NCBI GenBank assembly: GCA_903935585.1
Contig: CAIZSE010000160.1
Coordinates: 1 to 64,000, forward strand
Source of the DNA: an uncultured Burkholderiales bacterium
GTDB taxonomy: Bacteria > Pseudomonadota > Gammaproteobacteria > Burkholderiales > Burkholderiaceae_C
Length of the DNA: 64,000 nucleotides
Direction of reading: 5' to 3'
The notes beneath the pieces are model-generated. The model had not been told where the DNA came from and ran no database searches. It saw only the letters and a list, made by a program, of their open reading frames with translations. Numbering within the stretch: position 1 is the stretch's first letter; every line of letters starts with the position of its first letter. Shown here in pieces: positions 1 through 10,131 of the stretch. Both the position numbers and the translations under genes were made by a program.

Positions 1-159
1 GCTGACCCAGCCAAGTACCTGCCCGCTTTGAAGGCCATCAACTACAAGGGCGTGACCGGCAACATCGCTTTTGACGAAAAAGGCGACATCAAAAACGGCG
101 CTTTGACCTTGTACACCTACAAAGGTGGCGAGCGTTCACAGTTGGCTGTGGTCCGCTGA
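1..159 (+). CDS. C-terminal fragment of a branched-chain amino-acid ABC transporter substrate-binding protein (5' truncated by window)
   Basis: Frame 1 reads ADPAKYLPALKAINYKGVTGNIAFDEKGDIKNGALTLYTYKGGERSQLAVVR-stop; resembles LivJ/LivK C-termini. Confidence 0.8.
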   Translation, partial: ADPAKYLPALKAINYKGVTGNIAFDEKGDIKNGALTLYTYKGGERSQLAVVR

Positions 160-227
160 TTTTTAGCCCCCGACTTTCGGGGGCTCACTTCACCTCGCTT
201 TCGAGCGGCTGGTGAAGTGGACAGACG

Positions 228-258
228 AAAAAAAGCCTGCACATGTGCAGGCTTTTTT
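228..258 (+). terminator. Rho-independent terminator
   Basis: AAAAAAAGCCTGC-ACATGT-GCAGGCTTTTTT, perfect stem with T-run downstream of the livJ-like gene. Confidence 0.85.
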
Positions 259-262
259 GTTT

Positions 263-353
263 TGGCGGAGCAGGCGGGATTCGAACCCGCGGTGGGCTAT
301 TAACCCACACACGCTTTCCAGGCGTGCGACTTAAACCACTCATCCACCGCTCC
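263..353 (-). tRNA. tRNA-Ser (anticodon GGA), CCA encoded
   Basis: Reverse complement GGAGCGGTGGATGAGTGGTTTAAGTCGCACGCCTGGAAAGCGTGTGTGGGTTAATAGCCCACCGCGGGTTCGAATCCCGCCTGCTCCGCCA; class II tRNA with long variable arm and GGTTCGAATCC T-loop. Confidence 0.95.
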
Positions 354-551
354 TAAGCCTGCTATTGTAGCAGTGGAAAATGGCATGCCGAGCCCATCGA
401 GTGCAAATCCTAAGCGTGTTTATTGCTGGCTTAAGAGGGGTGATTTTTGATGAATTCGAACCTGTATCGTCCAATCAGCCCTTTTTATCCTTAAACTTCG
501 CCTCTGTTTGAATTCCTTTGTCCCTTATTCGGCGCACTGCTCGACAAGCCC

Positions 552-2825
552 ATGAAATTTCGCTTCCCCATTGTCATCATTGACGAAGACTACCGTTCCG
601 AAAACACATCGGGATTGGGCATACGCGCTTTGGCCGATGCCATCATTTCTGAAGGCTTTGAGGTTTTGGGGGTCACGAGTTACGGCGATTTGTCGCAATT
701 TGCGCAGCAACAAAGCCGAGCCAGCGCATTTATTTTGTCGATTGACGATGAAGAGTTTTCGCCAGGGCCTGATCTGGACCCTGCCGTCATCAATTTGCGC
801 GCCTTCATTGACGAGGTGCGTCGCAAAAACGCCGATGTACCCATTTACATTTATGGCGAAACCAAAACCTCGCGCCATTTGCCCAACGACATCCTGCGCG
901 AGTTGCATGGCTTTATCCACATGTTCGAGGACACGCCGGAGTTCGTGGCGCGTCACATCATCCGCGAGGCCAAAAGCTATCTGGAAGGGGTGCAGCCACC
1001 TTTCTTCAAGGCCTTGCTCGATTACGCAGAAGACGGTTCTTACTCCTGGCACTGCCCGGGACACTCTGGCGGCGTGGCTTTCCTGAAAAGTCCCGTGGGT
1101 CAGATGTACCACCAGTTTTATGGCGAGAACATGCTGCGCGCCGATGTGTGTAACGCCGTGGAAGAGTTGGGGCAATTGCTGGACCACAACGGGGCCATTG
1201 GCGCAAGCGAGCGCAACGCCGCCCGCATTTTCAATGCGGACCATTGCTTTTTTGTGACCAACGGCACCAGCACTTCCAACAAAATCGTCTGGCACCACAC
1301 GGTGGCACCCGGAGACGTGGTGGTGGTGGACCGCAACTGCCACAAGTCCATCCTGCACGCCATCATCATGACCGGCGCGATTCCTGTTTTCATGAAGCCC
1401 ACTCGGAATCACTACGGCATCATTGGCCCGATTCCCAAAAGTGAGTTCGAGCCTGCGGCCATCATGGCCAAGATCAAGGCCAACCCCTTGCTCAAGGGCG
1501 TGGATCCGAAAAAGGTCAAGCCCCGTGTGATGACCCTCACGCAGTCAACCTACGATGGCGTTCTGTACAACACCGAAACCATCAAGAGCATGCTGGATGG
1601 CTATGTAGAGAACCTTCACTTTGACGAGGCCTGGTTGCCCCACGCGGCTTTCCACCCGTTTTACGGTCCCTACCATTCAATGGGTAAAAAACGTGCCCGT
1701 CCCAAAGAGTCGATGGTGTACGCCACGCAGTCCATCCACAAGTTGCTCGCCGGGATCAGCCAGGCCAGCCATGTGCTGGTGCAAGACGCTCAAAACACCA
1801 AGCTCGACAGGCCGTTGTTCAACGAGGCCTATCTGATGCACACCTCGACATCACCCCAGTACAGCATCATTGCCAGCTGCGACGTGGCTGCTGCCATGAT
1901 GGAGCCGCCGGGTGGCACTGCATTGGTGGAGGAAAGCATTGCCGAAGCGCTGGATTTTCGCCGTGCCATGCGCAAGGTGGATGCCGAGTACGGCAAAGAC
2001 TGGTGGTTCAAGGTCTGGGGCCCGGAAAAATTTGCCGAAGAAGGCATTGGCCGCGCCGATGACTGGATATTGCGCAACGATCCCCGCAAGAAGACCAGCA
2101 AGTGGCATGGCTTTGGTCAGCAGTTGGCCGATGGCTTCAACATGCTGGACCCGATCAAGTCGACCATCGTGACACCGGGCCTCGACTTGGACGGCAAGTT
2201 TGACAAGACAGGCATCCCCGCCTCGATCGTCAGCAAGTTTCTGACCGAGCACGGCGTGGTGGTAGAAAAAACCGGTCTTTACAGCTTCTTCATCATGTTC
2301 ACCATTGGCATCACCAAAGGCCGCTGGAACACGCTGTTGACGGCTTTGCAGCAGTTCAAGGATGAATATGCCAAGAACCAGCCCATGTGGAAAATCATGC
2401 CGGAGTTTTGCCAAAAGTACCCACGGTACGAGCGAATGGGCCTGCGTGATTTGTGCCAGCATGTGCACGAGATGTACGCCAAGTACGACATTGCCCGTTT
2501 GACCACCGACATGTATTTGTCGGATCTGGCCCCGGCCATGCGCCCCTCTGACGCCTACGCCCACATTGCCCACCGCAAGACCGAGCGGGTGGAAATCGAC
2601 CACTTGGAAGGCCGCATCACGGTGGGTCTGGTCACGCCTTATCCGCCCGGTATTCCATTGCTGATCCCTGGCGAAGTCTTCAACAAGAAGATCGTTGATT
2701 ACCTCAAGTTCGCCCGCGAATTCAACGAAAAGTGCCCAGGTTTTGAAACCGACATCCACGGTTTGGTCGAGATCAAGGACGAAGAGGGCAAGACGCGTTA
2801 CTTTGCGGATTGCGTGAAAGCTTGA
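552..2825 (+). CDS. Arginine/lysine/ornithine decarboxylase (PLP fold-I, biodegradative type)
   Basis: 757 aa; wing-domain N-terminus MKFRFPIVIIDEDYRSENTSGLGIRALADAI; SWHCPGHSGGVAFLKSPVG and ATQSIHKLLAGISQASH motifs. Confidence 0.93.
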   Translation: MKFRFPIVIIDEDYRSENTSGLGIRALADAIISEGFEVLGVTSYGDLSQFAQQQSRASAFILSIDDEEFSPGPDLDPAVINLRAFIDEVRRKNADVPIYIYGETKTSRHLPNDILRELHGFIHMFEDTPEFVARHIIREAKSYLEGVQPPFFKALLDYAEDGSYSWHCPGHSGGVAFLKSPVGQMYHQFYGENMLRADVCNAVEELGQLLDHNGAIGASERNAARIFNADHCFFVTNGTSTSNKIVWHHTVAPGDVVVVDRNCHKSILHAIIMTGAIPVFMKPTRNHYGIIGPIPKSEFEPAAIMAKIKANPLLKGVDPKKVKPRVMTLTQSTYDGVLYNTETIKSMLDGYVENLHFDEAWLPHAAFHPFYGPYHSMGKKRARPKESMVYATQSIHKLLAGISQASHVLVQDAQNTKLDRPLFNEAYLMHTSTSPQYSIIASCDVAAAMMEPPGGTALVEESIAEALDFRRAMRKVDAEYGKDWWFKVWGPEKFAEEGIGRADDWILRNDPRKKTSKWHGFGQQLADGFNMLDPIKSTIVTPGLDLDGKFDKTGIPASIVSKFLTEHGVVVEKTGLYSFFIMFTIGITKGRWNTLLTALQQFKDEYAKNQPMWKIMPEFCQKYPRYERMGLRDLCQHVHEMYAKYDIARLTTDMYLSDLAPAMRPSDAYAHIAHRKTERVEIDHLEGRITVGLVTPYPPGIPLLIPGEVFNKKIVDYLKFAREFNEKCPGFETDIHGLVEIKDEEGKTRYFADCVKA

Positions 2826-2878
2826 GTCTTGTGCTGGACCGTTGGGTGCAGCACAGGCTGCGTTAAAAACTCAACGGA

Positions 2879-3694
2879 TCACGCCGCAGCCGCTGGCTCG
2901 GCAATACCGCCGACCACTTGGCTGAAGCCGCCGTCCACATAGGTGATCTCGGCGCTCACGCCCGCTGCCAGATCGCTCAGCAAGAACGCGGCCACGTTGC
3001 CGACATCCTCAATGGTCACGTTGCGCCGGATGGGAGAAGCCTCGGCCACCACCGACAAAATCTTGCCAAAGCCCTTGATGCCGCTGGCCGCCAGGGTTTT
3101 GATGGGGCCCGCTGAAATGCCGTTGGCTCGCAGGCCCCGGTTTTGGCTGCCCAGCGACTCGGCCAGGTAACGCACGGACGCTTCGAGGCTGGCTTTGGCC
3201 AGGCCCATGGTGTTGTAGTTGGGCACCGTACGGATAGCGCCCAGATACGTCAGCGTCAGCAGGGCCGAGTTGTCGTTCAGGTAGGGCAGAGCCGCTTTGG
3301 CCATGGCGGGAAAACTGTAAGCGCTGATGTCATGGGCGATTTTGAAGCCTTCGCGCGACAAACCTTCCAGGAAGTCACCTGCGATGGCCTCGCGCGGGGC
3401 ATAGCCGATGGCGTGCACAAAACCGTCGATCTTGGGCCAGGTGGCCGACAGGTCGGTGAACAGCTTGTCAATCTGTTCGTCGCTGCCCACATCGCAATCA
3501 AAAATCAGTTGGGAGTCAAAGTCGGCCGCAAACTCGGTGATGCGGTCCTTGAAGCGCTCGCCCACATAGCTGAAAGCCAGTTCGGCGCCTTGGGCGTGGC
3601 AGGCCTTGGCAATGCCGTAAGCGATCGAGCGGCTGGACAGCACGCCGGTGATCAAGAGCTTTTTGCCCGAAAGAAATCCTGTTTTTGTGGTCAT
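2879..3694 (-). CDS. fabI: Enoyl-[acyl-carrier-protein] reductase (NADH)
   Basis: [43 protein letters not shown]...; internal start chosen over the 3799 ORF start. Confidence 0.95.
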   Translation of the reverse strand: MTTKTGFLSGKKLLITGVLSSRSIAYGIAKACHAQGAELAFSYVGERFKDRITEFAADFDSQLIFDCDVGSDEQIDKLFTDLSATWPKIDGFVHAIGYAPREAIAGDFLEGLSREGFKIAHDISAYSFPAMAKAALPYLNDNSALLTLTYLGAIRTVPNYNTMGLAKASLEASVRYLAESLGSQNRGLRANGISAGPIKTLAASGIKGFGKILSVVAEASPIRRNVTIEDVGNVAAFLLSDLAAGVSAEITYVDGGFSQVVGGIAEPAAAA

Positions 3695-3731
3695 GTCTTC
3701 AACTTCTGGAAAATGTGGGCAGAATTGTCGC

Positions 3732-5636
3732 ATGCGAAGACCCATGGCTCGATTTTTGACAAAGTGTTGGCTGGCCCTCGGGCTTTGGATGACGGGCAAC
3801 GCATGGGCGGCCCATGCGTATGCCCAGTTTGGCGACGTTCGCTACCCTGCGGGTTTTTCCCATTTTTCGTATGTCAATCCTGCTGCGCCCAAAGGTGGCG
3901 AGATCGTTTTGGTGCCGCCCACGCGGCAGTCCAATTTCGACAAATACAACCCCTTCACCCTCAAAGGCAGTGCGCCGCCGTCCATGCTGGGCATGATGTT
4001 CGACACCTTGCTGGTGAGCAACATGGAAGAGCCAACCACCGCTTATGGCTTGTTGGCCTCGGACATTCAGGTCGCACCCGACCGCCTGTCTGTGACTTTT
4101 CAGATTCACCCGCAGGCGCGCTTTCACAATGGTGAACCGGTACTCGCCTCAGATGTCCGTCATTCCTTTGAACGACTGACCAGCAAGCAGGCTGCACCCC
4201 AGTACCGCACTTATTTTGGAGAAGTGAAAACGGCCACGGTGTTGGGCGAGCGCAGCATCCGCTTTGATTTTGTGCGCCCCAACAGCGAACTGCCCTTGAT
4301 CGTGGGCGGCCTGCCCGTTTTCAGCCACAAATGGGGTTTGCAAGGCGACACACTCAAACCGCTGGACCAAATGGTCATGGACGTGCCCATCTCCTCAGGG
4401 CCTTACCGCATCGGGCCTGTGCAATTTGGCAAGGACATCACCTACGTGCGCGACCCGGCCTATTGGGCCAAAGACCTGAATGTGCGCAAAGGACTTTTCA
4501 ATTTTGACCGGATCACCTACAAAATTTACAAAGACAGCACAGCGCAGCTGGAAGCCTTCAAGGCGGGTGAGTTCGATTACATGCAGTCTTTTGTGGCGCG
4601 TGAATGGGCGCGTGCCTACACCGGCCGTGCATTTGAGCGTGGCGAACTGATCAAGGCCGAGTTGCCCCATGGCAATGCGGGGGATTTTCAGGGCTTTTTG
4701 TTCAACTTGCGCCGTGACAAATTCAAGGACGTCAGGGTACGCCAAGCCATCGCATTGGCGATGGATTTTGAATGGCTGAACCGGCAGCTGTTCTACAACG
4801 CGTACAGCCGGGTGCGCGGCTATTTTGTGGCCAGTGACTTTGAAGCCAAGGGGCGCCCTGGCCCCGAAGAGTTGGTTTTGCTGGCGCCCTCACGGGGAAA
4901 GTTGTCGTCTGCCGTGTTCGAGCAAGAGGTGCCTCAGCCGCCTAAAACCGAGCTCGCCACCGATTCGGGCCACACCCTGCGCGACCATCTGCGCCAAGCC
5001 CGAGACTTGCTCAAAGACGCCGGTTGGACTTACCGCGATGGCGCTTTGCGCAATGCCCAAGGCCTGCCCTTGACCCTGGAATTTTTGGACAGCTCGGGTT
5101 CAATGGGGCGGGTGGTCACGCCCTTTGCCAAGAACCTCGAAAAGCTGGGGATTCAGGTGCAGTACAAAGTGATCGACTTTGCGCTGCTCCAAAAGCGCAT
5201 GGATGTGTTCGATTTCGACATCATCAGCAACCGCACAGTGGGCAGCGAAGCACCCGGCACCGAATTGCTGGAGAGGTTTGGTTCCAAGTCGGCCGACGTG
5301 GAAGGCTCGGGCAATGTGCTGGGCCTGAAAGACCCAGTGGTGGACGCCTTGCTGGACAAAGTGGTGAGCGCAAGCACCCGGCCTGAACTGGTGGCCAGCC
5401 TGCGGGCATTGGACCGGGTGTTGCGACATGGTCATTACGTGGTGCCACATTGGTATGGCGCGGTTCACCGGGTTTCCTGGCGGGCGGCTGCCTTCGATCG
5501 CCCGGCCAGTTTGCCGCGCTATTACCAGCCTGAGGCTTTGGTCACCACGGTCTGGTGGTCCAGGTCGGCAAACGCCACGCCCGTCCAGTCGGGCAGTGCA
5601 TCTCCCACCCATGCTGTCGTCAAGAAAGGCCCTTGA
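3732..5636 (+). CDS. yejA: Extracellular solute-binding protein family 5 (YejA-like peptide ABC transporter)
   Basis: Signal peptide-like [36 protein letters not shown]...[11 protein letters not shown]...; heads a yejABEF-type operon. Start could be 3732 or 3744. Confidence 0.88.
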   Translation: MRRPMARFLTKCWLALGLWMTGNAWAAHAYAQFGDVRYPAGFSHFSYVNPAAPKGGEIVLVPPTRQSNFDKYNPFTLKGSAPPSMLGMMFDTLLVSNMEEPTTAYGLLASDIQVAPDRLSVTFQIHPQARFHNGEPVLASDVRHSFERLTSKQAAPQYRTYFGEVKTATVLGERSIRFDFVRPNSELPLIVGGLPVFSHKWGLQGDTLKPLDQMVMDVPISSGPYRIGPVQFGKDITYVRDPAYWAKDLNVRKGLFNFDRITYKIYKDSTAQLEAFKAGEFDYMQSFVAREWARAYTGRAFERGELIKAELPHGNAGDFQGFLFNLRRDKFKDVRVRQAIALAMDFEWLNRQLFYNAYSRVRGYFVASDFEAKGRPGPEELVLLAPSRGKLSSAVFEQEVPQPPKTELATDSGHTLRDHLRQARDLLKDAGWTYRDGALRNAQGLPLTLEFLDSSGSMGRVVTPFAKNLEKLGIQVQYKVIDFALLQKRMDVFDFDIISNRTVGSEAPGTELLERFGSKSADVEGSGNVLGLKDPVVDALLDKVVSASTRPELVASLRALDRVLRHGHYVVPHWYGAVHRVSWRAAAFDRPASLPRYYQPEALVTTVWWSRSANATPVQSGSASPTHAVVKKGP

Positions 5637-5639
5637 ACG

Positions 5640-6677
5640 ATGTTGTCCTATATTTTCAAACGCTTGCTGCTGATGATCCCGACGTTGTTCGGGGTGCTGT
5701 TGATGACCTTTGTGGTGATTCAGTTTGTACCGGGGGGACCCGTTGAGCAAATGGTCGCCCAGTTGCAAGGGCGAGATACCGGCGGTGAGGGGGCGGCTGC
5801 CGCGGGAAGCGGTTACCGGGGGCGCCAGGGCGTGGATGCCGCGCGCATTGCCGAGATCAAAACCCTCTACGGGTTTGACAAGCCCCCCGTCGAGCGTTTC
5901 TGGATGATGCTCAAACAGTTTGTCCAATTCGACCTGGGTAAAAGCTTCTTCTACCCCAAAGACGTCTGGAGTCTCATCAAGGAAAAACTGCCCGTCTCGA
6001 TCAGCCTGGGACTGTGGACGTTTTTTCTCAGCTACCTGGTGTCGGTGCCCTTGGGCATTGCCAAGGCGGTGCGGGCAGGCAGCCGCTTTGACACGCTGAC
6101 CAGTCTGCTGGTGTTGCTGGGTTATGCGATTCCAGGCTTTGTGCTGGGTGTGGCATTGCTGGTGATTTTTGGTGGGCAGCTGCAGTGGTTTCCGCTCCGC
6201 GGACTGACCTCATCGAACTGGGATCAGCTGAGCTGGGGTGCCAAAGTGCTTGATTATTTGTGGCACATCGCCTTGCCGGTTATGGCCAGCGTGCTGGGCT
6301 CCTTTGCGGTCATCACCATGCTGACCAAGAACGCGTTCCTTGAAGAAATCCGCAAGCAATATGTCCTGACGGCTCGCGCCAAAGGACTGAGCGAAAACAG
6401 GGTGCTTTACCGCCACGTCATGCGCAATGCGCTGATTCCACTGGTGACCGGATTTCCTGCGGCTTTCATCGGGGCTTTTTTCACGGGCTCATTGCTGATA
6501 GAAACCCTGTTCTCGCTCGACGGTCTGGGTTTACTCAGTTACGAGTCGGTGATCCGGCGCGATTACCCCGTGGTCCTGGGCACCCTGTATTTGTTCACGT
6601 TGATGGGCTTGTTCACCAAACTTGTCAGCGATCTTTGTTATGTGTGGGTCGACCCCCGTGTGAAGTTCGACAAATGA
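5640..6677 (+). CDS. yejB: Peptide ABC transporter permease (YejB-like)
   Basis: MLSYIFKRLLLMIPTLFGVLLMTFVVIQFVPGGPVEQMVAQLQG; DppB-family signature. Confidence 0.93.
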   Translation: MLSYIFKRLLLMIPTLFGVLLMTFVVIQFVPGGPVEQMVAQLQGRDTGGEGAAAAGSGYRGRQGVDAARIAEIKTLYGFDKPPVERFWMMLKQFVQFDLGKSFFYPKDVWSLIKEKLPVSISLGLWTFFLSYLVSVPLGIAKAVRAGSRFDTLTSLLVLLGYAIPGFVLGVALLVIFGGQLQWFPLRGLTSSNWDQLSWGAKVLDYLWHIALPVMASVLGSFAVITMLTKNAFLEEIRKQYVLTARAKGLSENRVLYRHVMRNALIPLVTGFPAAFIGAFFTGSLLIETLFSLDGLGLLSYESVIRRDYPVVLGTLYLFTLMGLFTKLVSDLCYVWVDPRVKFDK

Positions 6678-7729
6678 CACCCTTGCCCTCTGCTGTTTTG
6701 CTGCCTCAGGTCTCGCCATCGACCCGAGCCTGGCTTCGTTTTAAACGCAACCGACTCGGTTTTGTAAGCCTCGTCGTTTTTGTGATCTTGTTCGTGCTGA
6801 GCCTGGGCGCCGAGTTTTTGTCCAACGACAAACCCCTGATCGTGCGCTTTCAGGGGCAATGGTATGCGCCGGTGGTTCAGACACTGCCTGAAAAAGTGTT
6901 CGGTGGTGATTTCGAAACCCCTGCCGACTACCTGGACCCCTTCATCCAGCAGCAATTGAACAAGGAAGGCAACTGGGCATTGCAAGCCCCTAACCCCTAC
7001 CACCACGGCACGCTCGATTACTTTGCCCCCTTGCCCAACCCGGCGCCACCCACTTCGCGCAATTTGTTGGGGACCGATGACCGGGGCCGGGATGTGCTGG
7101 CCCGATTGATTTACGGTTTCAGGGTGTCGGTGCTGTTTGCGTTGGCGCTGACGCTTTTTGGCGTGCTGCTCGGCGTTTTGACTGGCGCGGTGCAGGGGTT
7201 TTTTGCGGGCAAAACTGATTTGGTTTTTCAGCGTTTTATTGAAATCTGGGGTGCCATGCCCGAGTTGTACCTGCTGATCATCTTCTCTGCGGTGTTTGAG
7301 CCCAGTGTGGGATTGTTGCTGGTGCTGCTGAGTCTGTTTGGCTGGATGGGCTTGTCAGACTATGTGCGGGCAGAGTTCTTGCGCAACCGCCAGCTCGATT
7401 ACGTCAAGTCAGCCCGTGCCTTGGGTTTGGGTCATTGGCAAATCATGTGGCGCCACGTTCTGCCCAACAGCATGACCCCGGTGGTGACTTTTTTGCCATT
7501 CCGAATGAGTGGCGCCATATTGGCTTTGACCTCGCTCGACTTTCTGGGGCTTGGCGTCCCCCCCGGCACGCCATCTTTGGGTGAACTGCTGGCCCAGGGC
7601 AAAAACAACATCGACGCCTGGTGGATTTCCATCTCCACCTTTGGCGTGTTGGTGCTGACACTGTTGCTGCTGACATTCATGGGCGATGCGCTGCGCGATG
7701 CGCTGGATCCCAGGAAGGTTGACTTATGA
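6674..7729 (+). CDS. yejE: Peptide ABC transporter permease (YejE-like)
   Basis: ATGA overlap with yejB; MTPLPSAVLLPQVSPSTRAWLRFKRNRLGF..., GTDDRGRDVLARLIYGFRVSVLFA. Track start 6635 is upstream of the likely start. Confidence 0.9.
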   Translation: MTPLPSAVLLPQVSPSTRAWLRFKRNRLGFVSLVVFVILFVLSLGAEFLSNDKPLIVRFQGQWYAPVVQTLPEKVFGGDFETPADYLDPFIQQQLNKEGNWALQAPNPYHHGTLDYFAPLPNPAPPTSRNLLGTDDRGRDVLARLIYGFRVSVLFALALTLFGVLLGVLTGAVQGFFAGKTDLVFQRFIEIWGAMPELYLLIIFSAVFEPSVGLLLVLLSLFGWMGLSDYVRAEFLRNRQLDYVKSARALGLGHWQIMWRHVLPNSMTPVVTFLPFRMSGAILALTSLDFLGLGVPPGTPSLGELLAQGKNNIDAWWISISTFGVLVLTLLLLTFMGDALRDALDPRKVDL

Positions 7730-9342
7730 ACAAGGTCACGCTTGATGCCCCCTTGCTGGAATTGAAAGACCTGCGCGTTGCTTTCGCCGGGCAATCGGTG
7801 GTGCATGGCGTCAACCTGTGCATTCAGGCGGGCGAGCGTGTGGCCCTGGTCGGCGAGTCGGGTTCGGGCAAGTCGGTGACAGCCCTGTCGGTCCTGCGCT
7901 TGCTGGAATCGGCTCAGCTCAGTGGCCAGGTGCTTTGGCAGGGGCGCGACCTCCTGCAGCAACCACAGGCCGAGATGCAGCGTATTCGTGGCGATGAGAT
8001 CGCCATGATTTTCCAGGAGCCGATGACCGCGCTGAACCCCTTGATGACGGTGGGTCAGCAGATATCAGAAGTTCTTCAGCTCAAAAAAGGGCAGGCCAGG
8101 CGCGATGCCGATGAGCGATCGGTGCACTTGCTGTCCGAAACCGGCATCGACGACCCACAGCGCAGGTTTGGGGCTTACCCCCATCAACTGTCAGGGGGGC
8201 AACGCCAGCGCGCCATGATGGCCATGGCCCTGGCCTCAGAGCCCAAACTTTTGTTGGCCGACGAGCCCACCACGGCGCTGGATGCCACTTTGCGCCTGCA
8301 AATGCTGAGCTTGCTGTCAGATTTGCAAGAGAAAACAGGCATGGCAGTGCTGTTGATCACCCACGACCTGGCCTTGGTTCGTCACTTTGCTGACCGGGTG
8401 GCCGTCATGGAAAAAGGGCATCTTGTGGAGCAGGGCGCCTTGAGCGCGGTGTTCATGCAGCCACAGCACGCCTACACCAGAAAGTTGCTCGACAGTCGAC
8501 CCAGCCGGGATGGATTGGTGCAAGCCGATGACACCTTAAAACCCCGCCCCTTGCTGGAAGTCAAAGGCCTTCAGGTTCGTTATCCCATGGCGGCGCCTGG
8601 CTTTAGGGGCTGGTTTCGTCAACACCATTTCACGGCCCTGCACGGTGCAGATTTCAGCATCGCGGCGGGGACCACCTTGGGGGTCATGGGCGAGTCGGGT
8701 TCTGGCAAGTCCAGTTTGGCGCAAGCCGTTTTGGGCCTGATCCCCTTTGAAGGGGCGTTGTCTTTCGAGGGTCAAACCTGGCAAAACTCGCCTGCGCGTG
8801 ACAAAGCCCTGCGTCAACGTGTTCAGGTGGTTTTTCAGGACCCTTATGGCAGCCTTTCGCCACGCATGACCGTGGGCGAAATCGTTTCAGAGGGGCTTCG
8901 CTTGCACCAGCCAGAGGCGACCGAGCCAGTCATCGAGGCGCGCATTCTGGACACTTTGGCCGAAGTGGGTTTGAACAGCGCCGATTTCCCGGATTTACTC
9001 AACCGATACCCCCATGCCTTTTCGGGTGGACAGCGCCAACGCATCGCTTTGGCGCGCGCACTGGTGGTCAACCCGGATTTGCTGGTTTTGGACGAGCCCA
9101 CCAGTGCGTTGGATGTGACCGTACAAAAACAAATTTTGAAATTACTTCAGGATTTACAAACGAAGCATGGCATGGCTTATTTGGTCATCACGCACGATAT
9201 CGATGTTTTGCGGGCCATGGCCCACCGAGTGATGGTGTTGCAAACGGGTCAGGTTGTTGAGGCAGGATCAGCCGACCAGGTGCTTTACCAACCACGCCAT
9301 GCTTACACCCGCAGTTTGCTTTCGGCCTTCCCGGATGAGTGA
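7726..9342 (+). CDS. yejF: ABC transporter ATP-binding protein with two NBDs (YejF-like)
   Basis: Two Walker A (GESGSGKS) and two LSGGQRQR/FSGGQRQR signatures; ATGA overlap with yejE. Confidence 0.93.
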   Translation: MNKVTLDAPLLELKDLRVAFAGQSVVHGVNLCIQAGERVALVGESGSGKSVTALSVLRLLESAQLSGQVLWQGRDLLQQPQAEMQRIRGDEIAMIFQEPMTALNPLMTVGQQISEVLQLKKGQARRDADERSVHLLSETGIDDPQRRFGAYPHQLSGGQRQRAMMAMALASEPKLLLADEPTTALDATLRLQMLSLLSDLQEKTGMAVLLITHDLALVRHFADRVAVMEKGHLVEQGALSAVFMQPQHAYTRKLLDSRPSRDGLVQADDTLKPRPLLEVKGLQVRYPMAAPGFRGWFRQHHFTALHGADFSIAAGTTLGVMGESGSGKSSLAQAVLGLIPFEGALSFEGQTWQNSPARDKALRQRVQVVFQDPYGSLSPRMTVGEIVSEGLRLHQPEATEPVIEARILDTLAEVGLNSADFPDLLNRYPHAFSGGQRQRIALARALVVNPDLLVLDEPTSALDVTVQKQILKLLQDLQTKHGMAYLVITHDIDVLRAMAHRVMVLQTGQVVEAGSADQVLYQPRHAYTRSLLSAFPDE

Positions 9343-9427
9343 GCAGGTTCACAGGAAACCGGGCTTGGTTTTCCTTGAAAATCACACACTTAGGACGTTT
9401 TTCGGCTAGAATACCGGCTTCACGACC

Positions 9428-9459
9428 AAACGGGCGGGTTTTCACCGCCCGTTTTTTTT
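9428..9459 (+). terminator. Intrinsic-terminator-like hairpin in the rimP-nusA leader (candidate attenuator)
   Basis: AAACGGGCGGG-TTTTCA-CCGCCCGTTTTTTTT between a TAGAAT -10-like box (9407-9412) and rimP. Confidence 0.6.
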
Positions 9460-9496
9460 GGGTCTCACTTTTTTAACGTTGATATTTCGAAGCTCT

Positions 9497-10060
9497 GTGG
9501 CATTGCAGCAAATTGTTCAAGAAACCGTGACTGGACTGGGTTATGACCTGGTCGAGATTGACCGCACAGCGGGCGGTTTGTTGCGCATCACCATTGACTG
9601 GCCCTGGCAACCGGGCTCCGAGCTCTTTATCAACGTGGAAGACTGCGAAAAAGTCAACCGGCAGTTGCAGTTTGCCCTGGAAGTCGACGGGGTCGAATAC
9701 AACCGACTCGAGGTTTCATCCCCGGGCATTGACCGCCCTTTGCGGCATGAAAAAGATTTTGAACGTTTTGTGGGTGAGTTGATTGACGTCACCCTCAAGG
9801 CGCCGATGGGTGAAAGTGCAGGCGGTTTGGTGAGTGCCAGCCGCAAGAAATTTCGCGGCACCCTGGAGAGAACTGCCAATGAAGAAGGCTGGCAAATCGT
9901 CTGGAGCGATGCACCTGCTGACAAGCCGGGTCAAAGGATCAGTAAAAAAAGAGTCCCTGCGCCCTTGCATGCGCTGGGTTTCACATTAGATGAGTTGCGC
10001 GAGGCCCGTTTGGCGCCCGTGGTGGATTTCAAAGGGCGCAAGCCAAAGGTTGAAGCCTGA
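9497..10060 (+). CDS. rimP: Ribosome maturation factor
   Basis: V(M)ALQQIVQETVTGLGYDLVEIDRTAGGLLRITIDWPW...; GTG start at 9497; followed by nusA-infB. Confidence 0.92.
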   Translation: MALQQIVQETVTGLGYDLVEIDRTAGGLLRITIDWPWQPGSELFINVEDCEKVNRQLQFALEVDGVEYNRLEVSSPGIDRPLRHEKDFERFVGELIDVTLKAPMGESAGGLVSASRKKFRGTLERTANEEGWQIVWSDAPADKPGQRISKKRVPAPLHALGFTLDELREARLAPVVDFKGRKPKVEA

Positions 10061-10131
10061 CCTGGGTGTCTGGCTTTGAGCATTTTTTTCGGGTCTGAAC
10101 CGCAGGCCCAGTGATACAGGAGAGTCAAGTC

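Noticed and set aside
525-1412. 295-aa minus-strand ORF
   Set aside because: Antisense shadow of the decarboxylase gene.
3143-4135. 330-aa plus-strand ORF
   Set aside because: Antisense to fabI and overlapping the true yejA frame.
5640-9342. Microcin C import specificity for the yej-like operon
   Set aside because: Family similarity supports peptide uptake only; substrate cannot be inferred from sequence alone.
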